From Flavobacterium pallidum (lineage in GTDB: Bacteria; Bacteroidota; Bacteroidia; Flavobacteriales; Flavobacteriaceae), in contig NZ_CP029187.1 of NCBI RefSeq assembly GCF_003097535.1, positions 682,001-746,000 of the forward strand: a stretch of 64,000 bases of DNA, given 5' to 3'. Below, piece by piece: positions 44,776-51,606 of this stretch (the first letter of the stretch is position 1; each line of letters starts with the position of its first letter). Under the pieces are notes generated by a model that was given only the letters and a program-made list of their open reading frames with translations, did no database searches and was not told the DNA's origin. The translations under genes and the position numbers were made by a program.

Positions 44776-45504
44776 ATGAGAACATTAGTCATAGGCGATA
44801 TACACGGCGGGCTGCGCGCGATAAAACAGGCTTTTGAACGCGCGGGCGTTACAAGCGAAGATAAGCTAATTTTCCTTGGGGATTATGTAGATGGCTGGAG
44901 TGAATCGCCGCAGGTGATTGATTTCCTGATGGCGTTGCAACAGACGAATCCCTGTAAATTCATCCGCGGAAACCACGATGCGCTGCTGTATGAATGGCTG
45001 GGCGGGCATGACGACAACCTGCTTTGGTACAAGCATGGTGGCGAGGCCACCGTCAAGGCCTACGCGAACGTGCCGGAGGAAAAAAAACACGCCCATTTGC
45101 TGTTTCTGGAAAAACTCGAAAATTATTACCTCGACGAGGACAACCGGCTGTTCGTACATGCCGGGTTTACGAACCTGAACGGCGTGGCCTACGAATATTT
45201 CCCGAAGATGTTCTTCTGGGAGCGTACATTGTGGGAAACCGCGCTGGCACTCGACCCAAGCATGGAGCACAACGACCCGCTGTTCCCGAAGCGGTTTACG
45301 CTGTATAAGGAAATCTTTATCGGGCATACGCCCGTGACACGCATCGGGATGACCGTGCCGGTGAATAAGGCGTGCGTGTGGAACGTCGATACCGGTGCGG
45401 CGTTCAAAGGGCCGTTGACCGTGATGGATGTGGATACTAAGGCATTTTGGCAAAGCGATCCGCTGCCGGAGTTGTATCCGGGGGAGAAGGGACGAAATAA
45501 TTAG
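44776..45504 (+). CDS. Metallophosphoesterase (serine/threonine phosphatase-like)
   Basis: A cytosolic calcineurin-fold phosphatase of 242 residues with metal motifs in order: GDIHGGLRAI, FLGDYVDGWSE, FIRGNHDALL, then LFVHAGF and FIGHTPVTRIG. It belongs to the PrpA/PPP-like bacterial diadenosine tetraphosphatase or Ser/Thr phosphatase group; the substrate is not set by sequence. It starts close to the divergent kinase gene at 44648, but shares no clear operator with it. Confidence 0.93.
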   Translation: MRTLVIGDIHGGLRAIKQAFERAGVTSEDKLIFLGDYVDGWSESPQVIDFLMALQQTNPCKFIRGNHDALLYEWLGGHDDNLLWYKHGGEATVKAYANVPEEKKHAHLLFLEKLENYYLDEDNRLFVHAGFTNLNGVAYEYFPKMFFWERTLWETALALDPSMEHNDPLFPKRFTLYKEIFIGHTPVTRIGMTVPVNKACVWNVDTGAAFKGPLTVMDVDTKAFWQSDPLPELYPGEKGRNN

Positions 45505-45704
45505 TGGCAGTCGCAGTAGCAGCAGGCAGTATTAGAATGCCCTTTGAAAGTATTGTCTTTCCGGACACATTGGATGCCCTAGCCCGGATGGAAGCGGCAT
45601 CCTTTTCCTGCTTTCTTTAAGCAGGAAAAGATATAGTGGACAGCCGGATCAGCTCCTGAAAAAAAAACCTGAACCCTGTATGCTGTACCTTTTTTACCCT
45701 GCGC
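45505..45704 (+). repeat. Cluster of degenerate intergenic repeats with a family 1 copy
   Basis: Within a 275-base gap: a CAGTCGCAGTAGCAGCAGGC (family 3) word at 45505-45533, a full family 1 copy at 45580-45660 (AGCCCGGATGGAAGCGGCAT, hairpin CCTTTTCCTGC / GCAGGAAAAGAT, AGTGGACAGCCGGATCAGCT), and a CCTGAACCCTGTATGCTGTA (family 4) word at 45667-45688. No gene is seen. Confidence 0.7.
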
Positions 45705-45779
45705 CCCGTTTATAACTTATTAATAACTACCCTCTAAAACCATTGTATCCCACTGCGGCACAGCGTATTTTAGTCGGTC

Positions 45780-46544
45780 ATGAAGTATCCTTACATCATT
45801 ATCGACGACGATCCCGAAAGCGCGGCCAGGACCCAGTCCCTGTTCGACGAGTTCGCGAATTATTTCCTGCTCGGGACGGCGGCAACGTATGAAGATGGGG
45901 TAAACCTGATCCTGGAGCACAAGCCGAAGCTCGTCGTGATGGAAATCAAGCCGAAGTACAAGAAGAGCGGCCTGTCGCTGGGGCTGATCAATGAGCTGTT
46001 CCGGTTTGTAAAGGTAATGCCGAAGATCGTCGTACTCACCAAAGGGAAGGACATGGCCTATGAAGCCATCAAGCATGAGGCGTTCGATTACCTTGTAAAG
46101 CCGCTGGGCATCCATGAGCTGCGCAAGACACTGATTAAGTTCGAACGCGGCACCGAAGCGCTGCCCACGACACTGTGTATCAAGTCGTACGGCGACTACC
46201 GCTTTATCGATATGGAGGACATCGTGTATGCGAAGGCCGACAACAATTCGACCGACATCTATATGGCCAACGGCGACATGGTGACGGCGTTTAAGACGAT
46301 GAAGCATTTCGAGACGACGCTGCCTTCGGAATTCATCAGGATACACAATTCATACATGATCAACATCAACCATGTGTCGAGGATCCACCTGGGCAACAAT
46401 GTGTGCTACCTGAAGAACAGCAAGGTACAGATCCCGTTCTCGAAATCGTATAAGAAGAATGTCGACATGCTGATCCACCTGATCACGACCAATGAAAACA
46501 AGGAATTGAGCAAGATTTACCTGAATCTCGATAACATGAATTAA
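45780..46544 (+). CDS. LytTR-type response regulator with substituted phospho-acceptor
   Basis: A 254-residue regulator: receiver-like domain (residues 1 to about 120, YIIIDDDPESAARTQSLF) and a LytTR DNA-binding domain (about 135-240, DYRFIDMEDIVYAKADNN; IRIHNSYMININHVSRIHLG). Where the phospho-acceptor Asp belongs (consensus LVFLDIxMP) it has LVVMEIKPK, i.e. Glu. It could act as phosphate-independent and constitutively on, or be regulated otherwise. It is a stand-alone gene with no kinase partner directly beside it. The local codon use is GC-rich compared with the peptide and kinase sensor regions that follow. Confidence 0.88.
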   Translation: MKYPYIIIDDDPESAARTQSLFDEFANYFLLGTAATYEDGVNLILEHKPKLVVMEIKPKYKKSGLSLGLINELFRFVKVMPKIVVLTKGKDMAYEAIKHEAFDYLVKPLGIHELRKTLIKFERGTEALPTTLCIKSYGDYRFIDMEDIVYAKADNNSTDIYMANGDMVTAFKTMKHFETTLPSEFIRIHNSYMININHVSRIHLGNNVCYLKNSKVQIPFSKSYKKNVDMLIHLITTNENKELSKIYLNLDNMN

Positions 46545-46618
46545 GCTGTTGCCTTTTTTTGGCAAATGGCTGACAGTCAAATCCTCTCAAAATCCATACA
46601 TCCACACCTGTAGGGCAT

Positions 46619-46736
46619 CCAGTTACTATTTCAGGTATTTCTACGCAAGCCTTTTTGTGCGAATCCCCGTAGTTTTACGCCATCGATTTGAACAAACAAG
46701 AAAAAAATAATAACAATATCCCCTAAATTGAACATC
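46619..46736 (+). promoter_or_regulatory. Conserved upstream/leader block of secreted-peptide gene 1
   Basis: About 118 bases nearly identical to 51197-51314: CCAGTTACTATTTCAGG, TACG-containing middle, CGTAGTTTTACG, CATCGA, AACAAACAA and AACAATATCCCCTAAATTGAA. It includes a promoter-like CTTTTTG ... TAGTTTTAC and a leader of about 57 bases. The duplication of a non-coding stretch of this length suggests shared control. Confidence 0.65.
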
Positions 46737-46907
46737 ATGAAAAAAATTATCTTAATCGTAGCAATTGTTTTGGTAGCTGTAGTTGGTTTGACTTCTTTTA
46801 ATGGGAAGGAAGTGAAGAAGGAAAACGGAGATAGACTAATAGCGCAGGTCAAAACAGAATCTCCAGGAGAACCAATAATTAAAGGTGGTACAAAAAAAGA
46901 CAATTAG
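46737..46907 (+). CDS. Small secreted peptide gene 1 (56 aa)
   Basis: A very short gene. The N-terminal 19 residues are a hydrophobic signal-like helix with MKK; the segment VGLTSFNGKE follows, then a polar tail (GDRLIAQVKTESPGEPIIKG and a basic end). The first 26 residues are almost identical to peptide 2 at 51315 (VGLTSFNGKE against IGLTSFNGKE), while the tails differ but keep LIA and a Gly-rich stretch. It has the conserved leader block upstream and a terminator downstream, so it is a transcription unit by itself. Function unknown; a signalling peptide is my proposal. Confidence 0.72.
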   Translation: MKKIILIVAIVLVAVVGLTSFNGKEVKKENGDRLIAQVKTESPGEPIIKGGTKKDN

Positions 46908-46933
46908 TCTTTTTACAAAAAAATATAACACAA

Positions 46934-46960
46934 GGGCTATCTGAATGATAGCCCTTTTTT
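46934..46960 (+). terminator. Terminator of peptide gene 1
   Basis: The stem GGGCTAT / ATAGCCC is followed by T6, 27 bases past the stop. It isolates the peptide transcript from the kinase. Confidence 0.8.
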
Positions 46961-46978
46961 CTTGCGTTAGTTTTTTAT

Positions 46979-46986
46979 TACTTTTG
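46979..46986 (+). promoter_or_regulatory. Promoter -7 element of kinase HK1
   Basis: TACTTTTG followed by GG, 19 bases before the TTG start at 47006; preceded by TTAGTTTTTTAT, comparable to TAGTTTT in HK2 and HK3. Confidence 0.5.
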
Positions 46987-47005
46987 GGTTTCAAGTTTGT
47001 TTATT

Positions 47006-49045
47006 TTGAAGCAATTATTTCTATTTTTTTTATTCCTATTAATGGTTTGCTGTGATAGTAAGCCTGGCTTGATACTGCGTGATTTACAGAAGGACAGCCT
47101 CAATTATTTTTTTGAGGCAGCAAATAATGATTCTCTCACGCCAAGTGTCAGGAAATTATACACCAAGAAGGCTTTAGACATTATTTCACAAGGAAGTAAT
47201 GACTCAATGCGCAGAGTCAATTATTTTAAAGTAGCGAACCGTTATTTTAACATCAATGATCTCGAAAATTATAAGAAAATATGTGAAAAAGTAAAAATAG
47301 CTTCAGAAAAAGCAAAAGACAGCAACAGCATAGCAAAAGCTTACAGCTATTTAGCGGATTATTATGCTGCAAAATTTAACTCAGAAAAAGCATACCGCTA
47401 TTATTTTAATGCACAAAAAATTTATATAAATCTAGGAAAAACAACTAAAGCGGCTAAATGTCTGCTAAATAAATCCGTATTGCAATTCAACGAGAAAGAT
47501 TATGTTGGAAGCGAAAAATCGGCTTTTGAAGCATTAAAGTATATTAAAACCACCAATGAGACAGACTTGCTATATGATAGTTATAACCTATTAGGAATTC
47601 TAGCGAATGAATTAAATGAATTTTCTAAAGCGTTAGAATATCATAACAAAGCTCTTGCGGTAATTGAAACTGATAACCCGCTTTCCAATGAATTAAGATT
47701 TGCTTCATTGCACAACATTGGGCTTACTTATCAAAATGGTAAAGATGATGAAAAAGCTATTGAATTTTTTTATAAAGCTATAAAAAGCGACCCAAATTTG
47801 CATTCGAAATCGAAGGACTATGCAACCTTGATTGATAATTTGGGATATTCGAAATTGAGATTGAAAGCTTTTAACGACTTACCAATATTATTTTATAAAT
47901 CCCTTCACATCGCCGACAGTCTTAATTCTTTACCAAATAAACTTTCTAGTGAATTACATTTAGCTGAATATTATCTAAGTAAAAGCGACACCGTGAAAGC
48001 AACCGAATTTGGAAAAAATGTTTATCAAGAAGCAAAATCGAACAACTTGGATAAATATATGTTGCTTTCCCTAAAGCGCTTAACGGAGAGTGATCCAAAA
48101 AACGCAGGGAATTATTCCAAAAAGTACATTAAAATTAATGATAGCTTACAACTCGCTGAACGCCAAACCCGCAACAAACTCGGCCGTATCGAATACGAAA
48201 CAGACCAACTCGCCACCGAAAAAAATCAACTCGTCGAACAGCGCAAAACCCTCATCTACATCGTCCTCGGCATCATCTTAATTGCTGGCTTTATTTTTAT
48301 TATCCGTTTCCAGGCCGAGAAAAACCGCGAGCTGCGTGCCATGCAGGAACAGCAAGCCGCAAACGAGGAGATTTACCAACTGATGATCACACAGCAGGAC
48401 AAGCAGGAAGAAACGCGGCAGGCTGAGAAGAAGCGTATTGCCCAGGAAATACATGATGGGGTGTTGGGCAAGCTGTTCGGGACACGAATGCACTTAGGGC
48501 TGCTCAACGACAGGGACGGTAAAGAAGCACATACCGAACGTGTTACCTATATTGATGAGTTAAAAACGCTGGAACAGGAACTTCGCGAAATATCCCATGA
48601 CCTGAATTCAGAGAAGCAGGCCGTCGCCAACAACTTCGTGCAGATGGTGATGAACTTCATCGAAACGCAGCGTACGGTTTGCAAAGCTGCCATCACTATC
48701 AATATGGAAAATAAGATCGACTGGGCGGCTGTGGACAGTGTGGCAAAAATCAACCTGTACCGCATCCTGCAGGAGGCATTCCAGAATATAAACAAACATG
48801 CGCAGGCATCGGATGTGTCCGTAGATTTCACACAGCAGGACGGCAACATTCTACTTACGGTTTATGACGATGGCGTGGGCTTCAACTACTTTAAAAAGAA
48901 AAAGGGAATTGGAATGCTGAACATGCATTCGCGTATTACGGGATCAGGCGGTACGATGGCGGTTGTTACTGCGCCGGGTGTAGGGACAAAGCTCGAATTT
49001 GCACTACCTGTGACTATTTCAAAAAAACTTCTTAAAGTTCTGTAG
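47006..49045 (+). CDS. TPR-sensor histidine kinase (HK1)
   Basis: 679 residues. Lipoprotein-type signal from a TTG start (QLFLFFLFLLMVCCDSKP; an upstream TTG at 46997 is possible), periplasmic helical repeats with TPR pattern, a single membrane helix near residue 425 (TLIYIVLGIILIAGFIFI) and a cytosolic HisKA_3/HATPase kinase: H-box RIAQEIHDGVLGKLFGTRM, N-box RILQEAFQNINKHAQAS, G-box DDGVGFNYFKKKKGIGML. YVGSEKSAFEALKYIK is the motif shared by the four kinases. Peptide gene 1 lies just upstream. No regulator follows it directly. The kinase half is nearest to HK3. Confidence 0.92.
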   Translation: MKQLFLFFLFLLMVCCDSKPGLILRDLQKDSLNYFFEAANNDSLTPSVRKLYTKKALDIISQGSNDSMRRVNYFKVANRYFNINDLENYKKICEKVKIASEKAKDSNSIAKAYSYLADYYAAKFNSEKAYRYYFNAQKIYINLGKTTKAAKCLLNKSVLQFNEKDYVGSEKSAFEALKYIKTTNETDLLYDSYNLLGILANELNEFSKALEYHNKALAVIETDNPLSNELRFASLHNIGLTYQNGKDDEKAIEFFYKAIKSDPNLHSKSKDYATLIDNLGYSKLRLKAFNDLPILFYKSLHIADSLNSLPNKLSSELHLAEYYLSKSDTVKATEFGKNVYQEAKSNNLDKYMLLSLKRLTESDPKNAGNYSKKYIKINDSLQLAERQTRNKLGRIEYETDQLATEKNQLVEQRKTLIYIVLGIILIAGFIFIIRFQAEKNRELRAMQEQQAANEEIYQLMITQQDKQEETRQAEKKRIAQEIHDGVLGKLFGTRMHLGLLNDRDGKEAHTERVTYIDELKTLEQELREISHDLNSEKQAVANNFVQMVMNFIETQRTVCKAAITINMENKIDWAAVDSVAKINLYRILQEAFQNINKHAQASDVSVDFTQQDGNILLTVYDDGVGFNYFKKKKGIGMLNMHSRITGSGGTMAVVTAPGVGTKLEFALPVTISKKLLKVL

Positions 49046-49075
49046 CGTTACTTTATTTTGTATTGGTAGTTTTAC

Positions 49076-49083
49076 TATTTTTG
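49076..49083 (+). promoter_or_regulatory. Promoter -7 element of kinase HK2
   Basis: TATTTTTG within GGTAGTTTTACTATTTTTGG, 16 bases before the ATG at 49100. Confidence 0.55.
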
Positions 49084-49099
49084 GGTAAACGCCATACAG

Positions 49100-51130
49100 A
49101 TGTCTTACTTTCGCTACCTGTTAATCGTATTATTATTATTGCTGGCTTGCAGTTGTCAACAGAAAAAACTTCCCAAGCAAACCGCGCTTGCCGACTCCCT
49201 TGACCGGTGGTTTAAAATTGCTAATAATGACTCTGTCGCTGTGGCGACGCGGAAGTTTTATACTGATAAGGCATTTGCGGTGGTTTCGAAATACCCTAAC
49301 AATCTGGAGAGTAGAACATATTATTTCAAAATTGCTGCACGATATTATAATATAAATGCTTTAGAAAATTATAAAATTGTAACAAAACGAATAATCTACA
49401 ACTCCAAAATAAAAAATGACACTACTAATATTGCTGAGGGATATAGTTTTTTAGGAGACTATTTTAACCGAAAACTTGCTTTTGACTCTGCATATATAAA
49501 TTATGATAAATCGGAAAGCTTTTATATTATGTCACAAGATTATTCAAATGCAGCTAAAAATATAATATATCAGGCCAGAGTTCAATTTATTGAAAAAGAT
49601 TATGTAGGGAGTGAGAAATCTCTGTTTGGGGCGTTGAAATTTTTAAAGAAAACCCATCATAAAGAACTAACATACGACGCGTTCAATATGTTGGGAGTAA
49701 TTTATGCAGAATTAAATGAATATCATAAATCTTTGGAATATCATAATAGAGCTCTTAAATTGTTAGAAGATAGAATTGCCTTCCCAAAAAAAGAAATTTA
49801 TATTTCATCTTCATTGAATAATATTGGGTTGGTTTACCAAAATAAAGGCGACCACAAAACAGCGATTTCATATTTTAAAAAAGCATTGGCGTATAAGGAC
49901 TTATTTAAAGTAGATTGTTGGACATATGCACTCTTAATTAATAATTTAGGATACTCTGAATTAAAGATGGGTAAGTTTAATCAATTACCGAAATTATTTT
50001 ACATGTCTTTGCAGATTTCGGACAGCTTGGGGTTAGTAACGAGCAAAATATCCAGTAAATTACATTTATCAGAATATTATGCGTTAATGAACGACTCTTT
50101 AAAAGCATATGAGTTTGGTTTTGAAGCGTTAACTGACTCTAAACAAAATAAGCTATCCAAGCAAATTTTACTTTCACTAAAACAAATGAGTATTATTGAT
50201 TATAAAAATAAGGTTTCTTACTTTGAAGACTATATTCAAATCAGTGACTCTCTTCAACTCGCAGAACGCCAAATCCGTAACAACTTGGGACGTGTCGAAT
50301 ACGAAACCGATGAACTGGCGACTGAAAAAGCCACACTTCTAAACCAAAGAAAAACAATAATCTACATCGCCCTCACCATCATCCTAATCGCCATCCTCAT
50401 TTCCATTATCCGCATCCAATCCTCCAAAAACCGTGAACTTCGCCTCGTGCAGCAAAAGCAACATGCCAATGAAGAAATATACCGCCTGATGCTTGACCAA
50501 CAGCAGCAACGCGACGAAGGAAGGCGGCAGGAGAAGAAACGCATTGCGCGCGAACTGCATGACGGTGTGATGGGACAACTCACAGCGATCAGACTAAACC
50601 TGTTTGCGTTGAGCCGCAAACACGATCCCGAAACCATCCAAAATGCGTTAGGCCATATCGACAAAATACAGGATGTCGAAAAAGAAATCCGTGGCATAGC
50701 CTATGACCTTACTGCTACTATTGACGAAGGGACCGATTATATGGAGGTCATTACCAACATCTTCAGCGGGCTCGAACAACATTCAAGCATACGATTTTCA
50801 ATGCAGGTCAAAGGTGAGACCGATTGGAACAAGGTATCGGTTGAAGTCAAAATAGCACTATGCCGTATGTTGCAGGAAGCGCTGCAGAACATCATTAAAT
50901 ATGCGCAGGCCGAAAATGTGTCTTTGACTACTCGCGGTGAACAACACAGGCTTTTTATAACCGTACAGGACGATGGTGTTGGATTTGATTTAAAAAAGGT
51001 GCGAAAAGGTTTAGGTCTTCGTAATATGCAGGAACGGGCACGGGAAATTGGTGGTTCTATTACGATTACAACAGCGCCGGGCAATGGTACTTCCCTCGAA
51101 TTCACATTACCACTTCAAGGCAATTTGTAG
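49100..51130 (+). CDS. TPR-sensor histidine kinase (HK2)
   Basis: 676 residues. Lipoprotein-type signal (LIVLLLLLACSCQQKK), TPR-like helical periplasmic part, membrane helix, then kinase with H-box KKRIARELHDGVMGQLTAIR, N-box RMLQEALQNIIKYAQAE and G-box DDGVGFDLKKVRKGLGLRNM. Its kinase half is nearest to HK4, not to HK1 beside it. YVGSEKSLFGALKFLKK is the shared sensor motif. It lies directly after HK1 with only 54 bases between, carrying its own promoter. No regulator follows. Confidence 0.92.
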   Translation: MSYFRYLLIVLLLLLACSCQQKKLPKQTALADSLDRWFKIANNDSVAVATRKFYTDKAFAVVSKYPNNLESRTYYFKIAARYYNINALENYKIVTKRIIYNSKIKNDTTNIAEGYSFLGDYFNRKLAFDSAYINYDKSESFYIMSQDYSNAAKNIIYQARVQFIEKDYVGSEKSLFGALKFLKKTHHKELTYDAFNMLGVIYAELNEYHKSLEYHNRALKLLEDRIAFPKKEIYISSSLNNIGLVYQNKGDHKTAISYFKKALAYKDLFKVDCWTYALLINNLGYSELKMGKFNQLPKLFYMSLQISDSLGLVTSKISSKLHLSEYYALMNDSLKAYEFGFEALTDSKQNKLSKQILLSLKQMSIIDYKNKVSYFEDYIQISDSLQLAERQIRNNLGRVEYETDELATEKATLLNQRKTIIYIALTIILIAILISIIRIQSSKNRELRLVQQKQHANEEIYRLMLDQQQQRDEGRRQEKKRIARELHDGVMGQLTAIRLNLFALSRKHDPETIQNALGHIDKIQDVEKEIRGIAYDLTATIDEGTDYMEVITNIFSGLEQHSSIRFSMQVKGETDWNKVSVEVKIALCRMLQEALQNIIKYAQAENVSLTTRGEQHRLFITVQDDGVGFDLKKVRKGLGLRNMQERAREIGGSITITTAPGNGTSLEFTLPLQGNL

Positions 51131-51196
51131 AACAAATTCTACATTACCCTAATTCCGTTTACTCGCAGGAACGGGCCATTTACCATTGAACGATAG

Positions 51197-51314
51197 CCAG
51201 TTACTATATCAGGGGTTTTTACGTAGGCGCTTTGCCGCAAGCATTGTAGTTTTACCGCATCGAAATGATAAAACAAACAAAAAATAACAATATCCCCTAA
51301 AATTGAAAAGTACC
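51197..51314 (+). promoter_or_regulatory. Conserved upstream/leader block of secreted-peptide gene 2
   Basis: Counterpart of 46619-46736: CCAGTTACTATATCAGGGG, TTTTTACGTAGG, TTGTAGTTTTAC, CATCGA, AACAAACAA and AACAATATCCCCTAAAATTG. Same order and spacing within a base or two over the length. Confidence 0.65.
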
Positions 51315-51515
51315 ATGAAAAAAATTATCTTAATCGCAGCAGTAGTTCTAGTAGCAGTAATTGGCTTAACTTCTTTTAACGGTAAAGAGCAACATAAAGA
51401 AAAAGGAAACGGCGCATTAATTGCTTCATTGGAAGGAGGTCCTGTAACTGGGGGCTCAGGAAGTACTGGAATCCCTCCTGGAGGAACAGGAGGTACAGGA
51501 AAGAAAACAGAATAA
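51315..51515 (+). CDS. Small secreted peptide gene 2 (66 aa)
   Basis: Starts at the ATG at 51315 (a TTG 12 bases upstream is the only other choice). The hydrophobic N-terminus (KKIILIAAVVLVAVIGLTSF) is nearly that of peptide 1. The tail is different: NGKEQHKEKGNGALIASLEG, then a Gly/Pro/Thr-rich repeat region (GGSGSTGIPPGGTGGTG) and KKTE. Tail divergence beside N-terminal and leader conservation is the pattern expected of a secreted, variable signal or toxin-like peptide. It is followed by its own terminator and then by HK3. Confidence 0.72.
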   Translation: MKKIILIAAVVLVAVIGLTSFNGKEQHKEKGNGALIASLEGGPVTGGSGSTGIPPGGTGGTGKKTE

Positions 51516-51533
51516 ATTGTAATTGAAAATATG

Positions 51534-51563
51534 AAAGGCTATCCTTCGGATAGCCTTTTTTTT
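51534..51563 (+). terminator. Terminator of peptide gene 2
   Basis: The stem AAAGGCTATCC / GGATAGCCTTT with a UUCG-type loop is followed by T. Strong hairpin, comparable to the one after peptide gene 1. Confidence 0.85.
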
Positions 51564-51579
51564 ATGCAAATAGTTTTCC

Positions 51580-51587
51580 TATTTTTG
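51580..51587 (+). promoter_or_regulatory. Promoter -7 element of kinase HK3
   Basis: TATTTTTG in TAGTTTTCCTATTTTTGG, followed by CAAAACGA, 19 bases before the GTG at 51607. Confidence 0.55.
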
Positions 51588-51606
51588 GCAAAACGATCAA
51601 CATTAA

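Noticed and set aside
45720..46346. Open frame of about 208 codons antisense to the LytTR regulator
   Set aside because: It mirrors the regulator's coding strand, its product is rich in Arg/His of antisense type, and the LytTR frame has clear domains.
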